11,545 bases of DNA, taken from Candidatus Dadabacteria bacterium RIFCSPHIGHO2_12_FULL_53_21 (GTDB lineage Bacteria; Desulfobacterota_D; UBA1144; Nemesobacterales; UBA2774). The DNA lies in NCBI GenBank assembly GCA_001775255.1, contig MFCJ01000156.1, positions 1-11,545 on the forward strand, given 5' to 3'. The notes under the pieces are model-generated. The model was not told the origin of the DNA. It ran no database searches and was given only the letters and a program-made list of their open reading frames with translations. Below, in pieces: positions 1 to 7,088 of this stretch. The position numbers were made by a program, and so were the translations under genes. The first letter of the stretch is position 1. Every line of letters starts with the position of its first letter.

Positions 1-669
1 GTTCCCCGTATCAGGTCGAGGAAGATACCGTTCGGCTCAGGCCGTGACGGGGACGGTATATCCTACGACGGGCGGGGGATAAAGTACGGAAACGATTACT
101 ACGAGCTTCAAGGAGTGAAGCTCCCGGGCTACCACAATGTAGAGAATATAATGGCCGCGATCGCGGCCGCGACGGCAGTGGGGTGCGACCCGCGTCTGAT
201 ACACGAGGCCGTGATCGAGTTCGATCCCCTGCCGCACAGGATCGAGTACATAGGGGAGATAAAGGGCGCCAAGTTCTATAACGATTCGAAATCGACCAGT
301 CCCGGCGCTGCGCTCCGCGCGCTCGAGACCCTGCCTCCCCCGATAATCCTCATAGCCGGGGGGAAGGACAAGGGCGTGAGCTTCGAGCCGCTCAGGGGGA
401 CGATAGAAAGTAAAGTCAAGCTAATGGTGCTGATGGGCGAATCAAGATTCAGAATGGAGAGGGATTTACGCGGGAAGGTAGGTACTCTGCTCGCCGCGTC
501 CCTGGAAGAAGCTGTAGAGAAGACACTCGAGAACCTCGCTCCCGGGGATAAAGTCCTCTTCTCACCCGCATGCTCGAGTTTCGATATGTTCCAGTCTTAC
601 GAAGAACGAGGAAGGAGATATAAAGAACTTGTTAGAAATATTCAGCTCATCCAAAGCAAGGGCCTATGA
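1..669 (+). CDS. murD: MurD, UDP-N-acetylmuramoyl-L-alanine--D-glutamate ligase (C-terminal half; 5' end outside window)
   Basis: MurD is the cytoplasmic ATP-dependent ligase that adds D-glutamate to UDP-MurNAc-L-Ala. The frame is open from base 1, so the start and the N-terminal ATP-binding GKT motif lie off the left edge. The 222 visible residues cover the end of the central domain and the C-terminal ligase domain. Seen in the sequence: LPGYHNVEN (visible residues 41-49), the HR-E segment followed by NDSKSTSP (94-101), GGKDKG (120-125) and SPACSSFDMF (188-197) with a following ERGRRYK. These match the MurD signatures for substrate and ADP contacts, and the last is specific to MurD among Mur ligases. 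The GTG at 115 is internal and not the start. The gene ends in TGA at 667-669, and the ftsW start lies 41 bases inside it, so the two are probably translationally coupled. Identification is very secure. Confidence 0.96.
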   Translation, partial: VPRIRSRKIPFGSGRDGDGISYDGRGIKYGNDYYELQGVKLPGYHNVENIMAAIAAATAVGCDPRLIHEAVIEFDPLPHRIEYIGEIKGAKFYNDSKSTSPGAALRALETLPPPIILIAGGKDKGVSFEPLRGTIESKVKLMVLMGESRFRMERDLRGKVGTLLAASLEEAVEKTLENLAPGDKVLFSPACSSFDMFQSYEERGRRYKELVRNIQLIQSKGL

Positions 670-1744
670 TATAGGCGTTATCGTCTCGGCCGTTTTTCTG
701 ACGGCGGTAGGCGTGTTGATGGTCTACAGCACGAGCTCCATATATTCCCTCGAGATGTACGGGAACGCCAATTACTTCCTCATACGCCACGGCATATACC
801 TGGCGATCGGCCTCGCGTCGATGATAGTGCTCATGAGAATTGATTACCGTCTGCTGAGAAAATTCGTATATCCGGCCTACCTGCTCGGCCTCGTTATGCT
901 CATAGCGGTGCTCATACCCGGTATAGGCAAAGAAGTGGGCGGCGCCAGGAGGTGGATCGACCTCGGTCTGCTCTCTTTCCAGCCGTCCGAGTTCGCAAAA
1001 TACATACTCGTCCTCTACTTGGCTCACTCACTTACGAAAAAAAGGGACAAGCTCGATAACTTCATCGTCGGCTTCGCTTCCCATATATTGATCGCGGGCG
1101 TTTTTGTGATACTCGTGCTGCTAGAGCCCGATTTCGGCACCGCGACGATAATGCTCGTCACCCTCTTCTTCATGCTGTTCATAGGCGAGGTCAAGATGAA
1201 ATACCTCCTGCCGGTCGGTATCGTTTCAGTCATATTCCTCTGCCTGGCCATTGTTACGAAGGGCTACAGGATGAACCGCGTAATGTCTTTCCTCGATCCC
1301 TGGCAGGACCCGCTCGGTTCGGGCTACCAGGCCATTCAGTCGTTCATAGCTTTCGCATTGGGGGGGGTCTCAGGCACAGGGCTCGGCGACAGCTCCCAGA
1401 AGCTATTCTTCCTGCCCCAGGCGCACACGGACTTCATATTCTCCATAATCGGCGAGGAGCTCGGGTTTATAGGCATAGTGCTCGTGCTTGCAGGGTTTGG
1501 CGTTCTCCTGGTCAGGAGCCTCAAGGTCTCGCTAAGGGCCCCCGATCTGTTCGGCTGCTATCTCGTTTTCGGATGCGTCATACTCATCGCGCTACAGGCC
1601 GGGATCAACATGGCCGTAGCGGTGGGCTTATTCCCGACGAAGGGGCTCACGCTTCCCTTCATCAGCTACGGGGGCACCTCTCTGATTGCGACCCTCTCCG
1701 CGGTAGGTGTGATCCTGAACGTCTCGAGATCAGGTTTAAAATGA
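629..1744 (+). CDS. ftsW: FtsW, SEDS-family septal peptidoglycan glycosyltransferase
   Basis: FtsW is the polytopic inner-membrane SEDS protein that polymerises lipid II into glycan strands at the septum, working with a class B PBP (FtsI). The 371-residue protein is almost entirely hydrophobic segments, about ten of them. It carries PSEFAKYILVLYLA (119-132), LLEPDFGTA (164-172), the large extracellular-loop motif LPQAHTDFIFSIIGEELG (262-279), and GLFPTKGLTLPFISYGGTS (333-351). Asp268 in HTDF matches the catalytic Asp of SEDS enzymes. RodA is the main alternative, but the dcw position beside murG favours FtsW. The start is a TTG at 629: no ATG or GTG occurs in frame before the first membrane segment, and AAGGAG lies at 612-617. 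It overlaps murD by 41 bases and its stop overlaps the murG ATG (ATGA at 1741-1744). AUA supplies 21 of its 36 isoleucines by my count. Confidence 0.95.
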   Translation: MLEIFSSSKARAYDIGVIVSAVFLTAVGVLMVYSTSSIYSLEMYGNANYFLIRHGIYLAIGLASMIVLMRIDYRLLRKFVYPAYLLGLVMLIAVLIPGIGKEVGGARRWIDLGLLSFQPSEFAKYILVLYLAHSLTKKRDKLDNFIVGFASHILIAGVFVILVLLEPDFGTATIMLVTLFFMLFIGEVKMKYLLPVGIVSVIFLCLAIVTKGYRMNRVMSFLDPWQDPLGSGYQAIQSFIAFALGGVSGTGLGDSSQKLFFLPQAHTDFIFSIIGEELGFIGIVLVLAGFGVLLVRSLKVSLRAPDLFGCYLVFGCVILIALQAGINMAVAVGLFPTKGLTLPFISYGGTSLIATLSAVGVILNVSRSGLK

Positions 1745-2811
1745 AGGTCATAATCGCCGGGGGAGGCACCGGGGGGCACATATTCCCGGCAATCTCGGTT
1801 GCCGAAGAAATATTAAAGCGAAGCGGGACGAACGAAGTTCTTTTCGCGGGTACGAAAAAAGGGCTGGAAAACGAATTGCTCTCAAAAAGGGGATACAGAG
1901 TCGAACATATAAGCGCTCAGGGGATTAAGGGCAAGGGCGTCAAAAAAAGCATTGCCGCCCTCTTATCTGCGTGTAAGGGGGTCTCCGATTCCATGGCCCT
2001 TATAAAGGGGTTCCGCCCCGATGTCGTTTTGGGGGTCGGTGGTTACGTTTCGGGTCCCATGGTGCTGGCGGCTGCCCTCAGGGGCGTACCGACTGCGATC
2101 TGCGAGCAGAACTCTTACCCGGGGGTAACTAACCGCATCCTAGGAAGGTTCGTAAAGAGGGTGTTCGCGACATTCGAGGAGAGCGTGAGGTTCTTCCCCC
2201 GCGGAAAGGTCGTTATCACGGGAAACCCGATAAGGGACGATATATTACGCGTTAAGTCTATCAAGGAAGACACGGCCACGGTCACCATACTCGTATTCGG
2301 CGGGAGCCAGGGCGCACATAAGCTGAACGAGTCGGTCCCGGAGGCGATTGCCAGGCTTGGCGGGGCTGATATCAGGGTCATACATCAGACGGGCGACAAG
2401 GATTACGAGCCCGTTAAAAATGCCTATGCAGGGCATCGTATCGAAGCCCGGGTGCTCAGGTTCATAGACGATATGGCGGCCGCCTACGGGGAGGCAGATT
2501 TCATAATCGGGAGGTCGGGCGCAGGGACGGTCGCCGAGATTACGGCTCTCGGTAAACCCTCTCTCCTGATCCCCTATCCGTTTGCAACCAACAACCATCA
2601 GCTCGAGAACGCAAGGGTGCTGGAGCGCGCGGGGGCCGCGGTGATCGTCGAGGACAGGGACGCAGGCCCCGGGAATCTCTATGCGGCATTGACCAAACTG
2701 CTCCAGAAGGACAAACTAACTACGATGGCGTCGAATGCGCGGAGCCTCGGCAAGCCCGACGCCGCGGCTGTCATAGTAAATGAAATTTCGAGACTTGCCG
2801 GAGAGAATTAG
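1741..2811 (+). CDS. murG: MurG, lipid II-forming N-acetylglucosaminyltransferase
   Basis: MurG is the peripheral membrane GT-B enzyme that transfers GlcNAc from UDP-GlcNAc to lipid I, giving lipid II, the substrate of FtsW. From the ATG at 1741 the protein has 356 residues, a normal length. Visible motifs are the N-terminal glycine-rich loop GGGTGGHIFPAISVAEE (7-23), GVGGYVSGP (98-106), EQNSYPGVTNR (122-132), TGNPIR (160-165), GGSQGAHKLNE (187-197) and the donor-binding C-domain run GRSGAGTVAEITALGKPS (257-274), followed by ATNNHQLENA (282-291). The frame is open upstream inside ftsW, but that part (from 1573) is shadow sequence without family features. The ATG overlaps the ftsW stop, and only a weak AGG precedes it, so coupling with ftsW is likely. 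The TAG stop shares its G with the murC GTG start. Confidence 0.97.
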   Translation: MKVIIAGGGTGGHIFPAISVAEEILKRSGTNEVLFAGTKKGLENELLSKRGYRVEHISAQGIKGKGVKKSIAALLSACKGVSDSMALIKGFRPDVVLGVGGYVSGPMVLAAALRGVPTAICEQNSYPGVTNRILGRFVKRVFATFEESVRFFPRGKVVITGNPIRDDILRVKSIKEDTATVTILVFGGSQGAHKLNESVPEAIARLGGADIRVIHQTGDKDYEPVKNAYAGHRIEARVLRFIDDMAAAYGEADFIIGRSGAGTVAEITALGKPSLLIPYPFATNNHQLENARVLERAGAAVIVEDRDAGPGNLYAALTKLLQKDKLTTMASNARSLGKPDAAAVIVNEISRLAGEN

Positions 2812-4178
2812 TGTACGGAAAAATCAAGAGGATACATTTCGTAGGGATAGGCGGGATAGGGATGAGCGGTATCGCGGAGGTCCTGCTGAATATGGGTTAT
2901 ACGGTTTCGGGCTCGGACTTAAAAGAGTCGGACACTGTTAAGAGGCTAAGGGACCTGGGGGCTGCAATTTCCATAGGACACAGCGGGGAAAACGTTCACG
3001 GCTCGGGTGTAATCGTCATATCGTCCGCGGTGAACGAAAGGAACCCCGAGGTCGTGGAGGCGAGGAAGAACAACATCCCCGTTATCCCGCGCGCCCAGAT
3101 GCTCGCCGAGCTCATGAGGCTCAGGTACGGCATAGCGGTGGCCGGGAGCCACGGTAAAACGACCACCACTTCGATGATTGCGAGCGTGCTTTCGCGCGGG
3201 GGCTTCGATCCGACTATTGTTGTTGGGGGCAAAGTCAAGACACTCGGAACGAACGCCCGGCTCGGCAAGGGCAGCTTCATGGTGGTTGAGGCCGACGAGA
3301 GCGACGGCTCTTTTCTGCTTCTCTCCCCCGTTATTTCGGTCCTGACCAACATCGACGAGGAGCATCTCGATCATTACAAGGGCCTCCGGGAGCTCGGGGA
3401 GGCGTTCGCAAGCTTCGCCGCCAAGATACCCTTTTACGGCCTTTCGGTCTTCTGCGCCGACTGTCCGAGGGTAAGGGAAATAGCTAAAAACTTTGAAAAA
3501 AGATCGGTCACATACGGATTTCACCCTGAAGCTGAATTGAGGGCTGAGGGAGTCGGCATATCAGGGTTCAATACCGAATTCCAAGCCGTGCTCAACGGTT
3601 CCCCGCTCGGAAAGATCAGCTTGAATGTCCCGGGCAGGCATAACGCGCAGAACTCCCTCGCCGCGGTCGCCGTCGGAATGGAGCTCGGGATGAGCTTCGG
3701 GGATATAAGGGACGGTCTCGGCGAGTTCAGGGGCATCGACAGGAGGCTTCAGATAAAGGGCAGGGGCAAGGACGTGCTCGTGCTCGACGATTACGCCCAT
3801 CACCCGAACGAGATAAGGGCGACTATAGATGCGGTCAAGGATTCGGGGCTCGGCAGGATAGTCGCGATATTCCAGCCCCACCGTTATTCGAGGACGAAGC
3901 TCCTTTTCGACGATTTCGCGAATGTGCTCCTCGACATAGACGTGCTCTTCCTGATGGATATTTACCCCGCGGGAGAGGACCCGATAGAAGGGGTCACGTC
4001 CAAATCGCTCTACCAGTCCGTAAAGGAGAAGGGCCACAGGAACGTGTTCTACTCGAACGGGAGCGATAACCTCGTATCCTCCGTGCTTAACGCCGTCAGG
4101 CCCGGCGACGTCGTAATCACCCTCGGGGCGGGCAACGTATGGGCGGTGGGCGAAAAGATAGCAGAGGAGATCGCATGA
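2811..4178 (+). CDS. murC: MurC, UDP-N-acetylmuramate--L-alanine ligase
   Basis: MurC is the cytoplasmic ligase that attaches L-alanine to UDP-MurNAc, the first amino acid of the stem peptide. At 455 residues it is full length. Domains in order: an N-terminal Rossmann-like UDP-binding domain with HFVGIGGIGMSGIAE (9-23) and SGSDLKES (33-40); a central ATPase domain with the P-loop GSHGKTTTTSM (112-122), EADESDGSF (160-168) and NIDEEHLDHY (180-189); and a C-terminal ligase domain with NVPGRHNAQNSLAA (272-285), DDYAHHPNEI (326-335) and FQPHRYSRTK (354-363). The start is GTG at 2811, sharing one base with the murG stop (TAGTG), with GGAGA at 2800-2804. This places residue 1 nine residues before the VGIGGIG loop, as is usual. 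The stop overlaps the murB start as ATGA. No key residue appears to be missing. Confidence 0.97.
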   Translation: MYGKIKRIHFVGIGGIGMSGIAEVLLNMGYTVSGSDLKESDTVKRLRDLGAAISIGHSGENVHGSGVIVISSAVNERNPEVVEARKNNIPVIPRAQMLAELMRLRYGIAVAGSHGKTTTTSMIASVLSRGGFDPTIVVGGKVKTLGTNARLGKGSFMVVEADESDGSFLLLSPVISVLTNIDEEHLDHYKGLRELGEAFASFAAKIPFYGLSVFCADCPRVREIAKNFEKRSVTYGFHPEAELRAEGVGISGFNTEFQAVLNGSPLGKISLNVPGRHNAQNSLAAVAVGMELGMSFGDIRDGLGEFRGIDRRLQIKGRGKDVLVLDDYAHHPNEIRATIDAVKDSGLGRIVAIFQPHRYSRTKLLFDDFANVLLDIDVLFLMDIYPAGEDPIEGVTSKSLYQSVKEKGHRNVFYSNGSDNLVSSVLNAVRPGDVVITLGAGNVWAVGEKIAEEIA

Positions 4179-5080
4179 GCCTGGTGCATGAGATAGCGCT
4201 CATAGGCTCTGAAATCGACCGGATGTACCCCATGAGCAAGTACACCTCATTACGTGTAGGCGGTCTCGCGGATATCCTGGTTACGCCGAATAACCTCGAA
4301 GAATTCAAAAAGCTGCTCGACCTGCTCACACGGTCAGGCGAGCCCTGGGTTGTGCTCGGGGCTGGCTCCAACACGGTCGTTTACGATACCGGTATAGAAG
4401 GCGTCGTGGTCTCGACGAGGAAGCTGAAAAATATAGAAATTACCGACGATCACAAAGTATATGCGGAAACAGGCGCCGTCCTCGGCACGATACTCAACAG
4501 GACGATTAAGGCGGGGCTCACCGGTTTCGAGTTCGCGGCCGGGATCCCGGGGACTGTCGGGGGCGGAATCTTCATGAACGCGGGCGCTAACGGCGGCGAG
4601 ATAAAAGACGTGCTAGAGACGGTATGGGTCTGGCTCGGCGGTGAGGAAATCGCGATCGACAGAAAAGACTTGAAATTCGAGTACCGTAAAAGCTACCTCC
4701 CCGAGGGGAGCGTAATAACGAGGGCAAGTTTCGGATTAAGGCAGGGTAACCCGCAGGAGATCGAGCGGAGCGTTAAGGAATACATGGATAAAAGGAACCG
4801 CACCCAGCCGATTAAAATGTCGAACACGGGCTCTATATTCAAGAACCCGCCGGAAATTCCCGCCGGAAAGCTCCTCGACGAGCTCGGTTTCAAGGGCCTC
4901 TCTATCGGGGGCGCAAAGTTCTCCGAAATGCATGCCAATTTCATCGTCAACGCCGGGTGCGCCAGCGCGAGCGACGTGCTCGGGCTCATCGAAAAGGCGA
5001 AAAAGGCGGCGCTCGACAAGAGGGGGATAACCCTCGAAACAGAGGTCAGGGTAATAGGGAAGGATAAAGTTGAAAGATAA
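4175..5080 (+). CDS. murB: MurB, UDP-N-acetylenolpyruvoylglucosamine reductase
   Basis: MurB is the FAD- and NADPH-dependent enzyme that reduces UDP-GlcNAc-enolpyruvate to UDP-MurNAc. From the ATG at 4175 it has 301 residues, the size of the shorter, Bacillus-like form. The FAD-binding domain shows YTSLRVGGLAD (23-33), LGAGSNTVV (61-69) and GFEFAAGIPGTVGGGIFMNAG (117-137, written without gaps). KFEYRKS (167-173) holds the conserved Arg171. SNTGSIFKNP (216-225) holds Ser220, the expected proton donor, GGAKFSEMHANFIVN (245-259) follows, and LETEVRVIG (287-295) holds the conserved catalytic Glu290. An AGAGGAGA sequence lies just before the ATG, which overlaps the murC stop, so the longer open frame from 4139 is not needed. 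The gene overlaps the following ftsQ by 11 bases. Confidence 0.96.
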   Translation: MSLVHEIALIGSEIDRMYPMSKYTSLRVGGLADILVTPNNLEEFKKLLDLLTRSGEPWVVLGAGSNTVVYDTGIEGVVVSTRKLKNIEITDDHKVYAETGAVLGTILNRTIKAGLTGFEFAAGIPGTVGGGIFMNAGANGGEIKDVLETVWVWLGGEEIAIDRKDLKFEYRKSYLPEGSVITRASFGLRQGNPQEIERSVKEYMDKRNRTQPIKMSNTGSIFKNPPEIPAGKLLDELGFKGLSIGGAKFSEMHANFIVNAGCASASDVLGLIEKAKKAALDKRGITLETEVRVIGKDKVER

Positions 5081-5825
5081 CAAAAGGTTCCCATACCGTA
5101 AAGCGATACTAATCTTCTCGGCTCTATTCGTAGTAGCCGTTCTTGCGGTTTCTTCATACGTGACGCTTCACCTCGGGATGTTCACGGTGGAAGAGGTGGA
5201 TATAAAAGGCAACAAGAGAATAGTCGGCAGGGAAATTCTCAAGAGGTCGGGATTGAGAGAAGGCGAAAGCAGCATATTCTTTTTCGAGAAGCAGGTCGAG
5301 GACGAGATTAAGAAAAATCCCTGGATAAAAAACGTCTCTGTCCAAAAAGAGTTTCCCAAAAAGGTCACTGTAACAATCGAGGAAGAGGACGTTTACTGCA
5401 TCATGCTTTCCGAAAGCGGAAAGCCCCTCTATATGAGCAGGACGGGCAGGATGCTCGGCACCGGAAATTTTGATCTGGGGCTTGATTTTCCGGTTCTGAT
5501 AGGCGATGGTATAAGGGACCCGAAGCTTTTGGAAGAGGCCCTCGAGATCTTGGAGTTATCTAAAAACAGCGCCGTGCTGAAATGGGACGATATTTCAGAG
5601 GTCCAGCTGAGTTCGGTATACGGAATCACCGTATTCACGAACGATAACCGCCGCATTGAATTCGACAGAAACGACATAGTTGTAAAGTGGGACAAGGTGG
5701 AAAGGATTATTAAATATTCGAACTCCCTCGGCCTGGAGGAATCCTACATCAACGTATCCTCGGGCAGCATGGGAGTTGTGGATTTCAAAGGTCCTGCAGC
5801 GAAAGCGGGAGCACAGGATGGGTAA
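5070..5825 (+). CDS. ftsQ: FtsQ/DivIB-type divisome protein with POTRA domain
   Basis: FtsQ is the bitopic inner-membrane protein that links early and late divisome proteins through its periplasmic domain and partners FtsB and FtsL. The 251-residue protein has a short basic cytoplasmic tail (MKDNKRFPYRK), one membrane helix at about 12-34, and a POTRA domain at about 37-107. The POTRA domain contains VDIKGNKRIVGREI (43-56) and PWIKNVSVQKEFPKKVTVTI (84-103). The FtsQ beta domain follows to about 230. Membrane topology, POTRA and position before ftsA identify it, although the family varies a lot in sequence. The start is TTG at 5070, with AAGGA at 5060-5064, inside the end of murB. The C-terminal tail after about residue 235 is rich in Gly, Ala and Lys and probably disordered. 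Eight bases overlap ftsA. Confidence 0.93.
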   Translation: MKDNKRFPYRKAILIFSALFVVAVLAVSSYVTLHLGMFTVEEVDIKGNKRIVGREILKRSGLREGESSIFFFEKQVEDEIKKNPWIKNVSVQKEFPKKVTVTIEEEDVYCIMLSESGKPLYMSRTGRMLGTGNFDLGLDFPVLIGDGIRDPKLLEEALEILELSKNSAVLKWDDISEVQLSSVYGITVFTNDNRRIEFDRNDIVVKWDKVERIIKYSNSLGLEESYINVSSGSMGVVDFKGPAAKAGAQDG

Positions 5826-7050
5826 AGAGCAGAATTTGATTATAGGGCTCGACATCGGGACGACAAAAATATGCGCAATTGTGGGTGAATTAAATTCAAA
5901 AACAGGGGAAGTCGAAATAATAGGCGTAGGTACATACCCCTCTTACGGACTTAAGAGGGGGGTCGTCGTAAATATAGAGAATACAATTCAGTCGGTTAAG
6001 CACGCGGTCGAAGAAGCCGAGCACATGGCCGGATGCGAGATTCGGACGGTCTTCGTGGGCATTGCGGGGGGCCATATTAAGGGCATGAGCGGGCACGGGA
6101 TGATAACGATCAGGGACCGCGAGGTCGCGAAACGGGACGTCGAAAGGGTGATAGAGTCGGCGAACGCCGTGCTGATACCCGCAGACAGGGAAATAATTCA
6201 TGTAATTCCCCAGGAATACGCAATCGACGGACAGAGCGGGATAAAGGACCCGGTGGGTATCTACGGAATCAAGCTCGAGACCAAAGTACATATCGTCACG
6301 GGGCAGGTCACAGCGGCCCAGAACCTCGTAAAATGCATACACGGCGCCGGTATGGACGTGGCCGACATCGTGCTCGAGCAGCTCGCTTCGAGCGAAGCGG
6401 TGCTTACCGAGGACGAAAAGGAAATAGGCGTCGTTATGATAGACTGCGGCGGCGGGACGACAGATATAGCCATATTTGTCGGCGGCAGTATACGCTATAC
6501 CGAAAACGTTACCCTCGGCGGCGATAATATAGACAGGGATATCGCCCTCGGGCTCTCCACGCCGCTTGCGGAAGCGAGAAGGATAAAAGAGAAATACGGC
6601 TCCGCCCTCACCGAGCTCGTCTCGCCCGACGAGACGATAGAGGTGCCGAGCGTGGGCGGAAAGCATTTCAGAAAAATATCGAGAAGGGATCTCGCTATGA
6701 TTATCGAGCCTCGTATGGAAGAAATTTTCGCCCTCGCGAAAAGGGAGATAAAGAAGTCGGGATTGGAAGACCTCGCCCCCGCGGGAGTGGTTATAACAGG
6801 CGGGAGCGTGATCATGAACGGAACTGTCGAGCTCGCCGAACACGTTCTGGAAATGCCCGTAAGAATGGGCATTCCGACCGACGTCGGAGGGCTTACCGAT
6901 ATAATTGCCAACCCCGTTTACTCCACGGGAGTCGGTCTCGTCTTATACGGCTGCGGATATAAAGGCGACAAGAAACTACGGATACGCGATGAAAATGTTT
7001 TCAAAAAAATATTTGACAGTATGAAAAACTGGTTTCAGGAGTTTTTTTAG
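5818..7050 (+). CDS. ftsA: FtsA, actin-like Z-ring membrane tether
   Basis: FtsA is the actin-family ATPase that binds the FtsZ C-terminal peptide, anchors the Z-ring to the inner membrane and recruits later divisome proteins. From the ATG at 5818 it has 410 residues. Motifs in order: phosphate 1 loop GLDIGTTKICAIVGE (10-24); the FtsA-specific 1C subdomain at about 79-160 (VGIAGGHIKGMSGHG and PQEYAIDGQSGIKDP); phosphate 2 loop MIDCGGGTTDIAIF (207-220); TLGGDNID (232-239); and adenosine-site VVITGGSVIMNG (324-335). The last 17 residues, VFKKIFDSMKNWFQEFF, form an amphipathic helix with a basic and an aromatic face. This is the expected membrane-targeting sequence, joined by the linker KGDKKLRIRDEN. 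The open frame before 5818 lies inside ftsQ and adds nothing recognisable. The start overlaps ftsQ by eight bases, with GGGAG shortly upstream. Confidence 0.97.
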   Translation: MGKEQNLIIGLDIGTTKICAIVGELNSKTGEVEIIGVGTYPSYGLKRGVVVNIENTIQSVKHAVEEAEHMAGCEIRTVFVGIAGGHIKGMSGHGMITIRDREVAKRDVERVIESANAVLIPADREIIHVIPQEYAIDGQSGIKDPVGIYGIKLETKVHIVTGQVTAAQNLVKCIHGAGMDVADIVLEQLASSEAVLTEDEKEIGVVMIDCGGGTTDIAIFVGGSIRYTENVTLGGDNIDRDIALGLSTPLAEARRIKEKYGSALTELVSPDETIEVPSVGGKHFRKISRRDLAMIIEPRMEEIFALAKREIKKSGLEDLAPAGVVITGGSVIMNGTVELAEHVLEMPVRMGIPTDVGGLTDIIANPVYSTGVGLVLYGCGYKGDKKLRIRDENVFKKIFDSMKNWFQEFF

Positions 7051-7088
7051 GTTAAAATGAGTTAACTATACTGAGGAGGGTGTTAGAT
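7051..7088 (+). promoter_or_regulatory. ftsA-ftsZ leader with strong ftsZ ribosome binding site and possible -10 element
   Basis: This 38-base gap is the only real spacer in the + strand cluster. AGGAGG at 7074-7079 sits nine bases before the ATG at 7089, a near-ideal Shine-Dalgarno sequence. It decides the start: the in-frame GTG at 7080 directly abuts it and cannot be used. TAAAAT at 7053-7058 differs at one base from the -10 consensus and is well placed for a short ftsZ leader, but I see no good -35 about 17 bases upstream, so an internal ftsZ promoter is only a possibility. GTTAA (7051-7055) and TTAAC (7062-7066) form a small inverted repeat of unknown meaning. The ribosome binding site is secure; the promoter is weak. 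Confidence 0.6.

Noticed and set aside
1402..1435. FtsW loop residues LPQAHTD instead of the more familiar LPEAHTD
   Set aside because: The catalytic Asp268 is present, and Gln at that neighbouring position does not seem unusual enough to suggest lost activity.
1573..1740. 56-codon upstream extension of murG inside ftsW
   Set aside because: The extension is out-of-frame ftsW sequence rich in His, Arg and Gly, and MurG normally begins right before the GGGTGGH loop, as it does from the ATG at 1741.
2946..4037. Open frames of up to 192 codons on the - strand opposite murC
   Set aside because: Composition is that of antisense shadows, they show no domain or ribosome binding site that I can support, and murC is intact on the + strand.
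5896..6843. Long open frame (315 codons) on the - strand opposite ftsA
   Set aside because: Its predicted protein has no recognisable domain, is rich in His, Tyr and Arg as expected of antisense reading of GC-rich codons, and lies wholly inside a textbook ftsA.
7024..7048. AAAAACT/AGTTTTT inverted repeat followed by T residues at the end of ftsA, resembling a terminator
   Set aside because: The stem is almost all A-U pairs with a nine-base loop and would be unstable. The bases encode the conserved aromatic end of the FtsA membrane helix, which explains them. A weak attenuator before ftsZ cannot be excluded.
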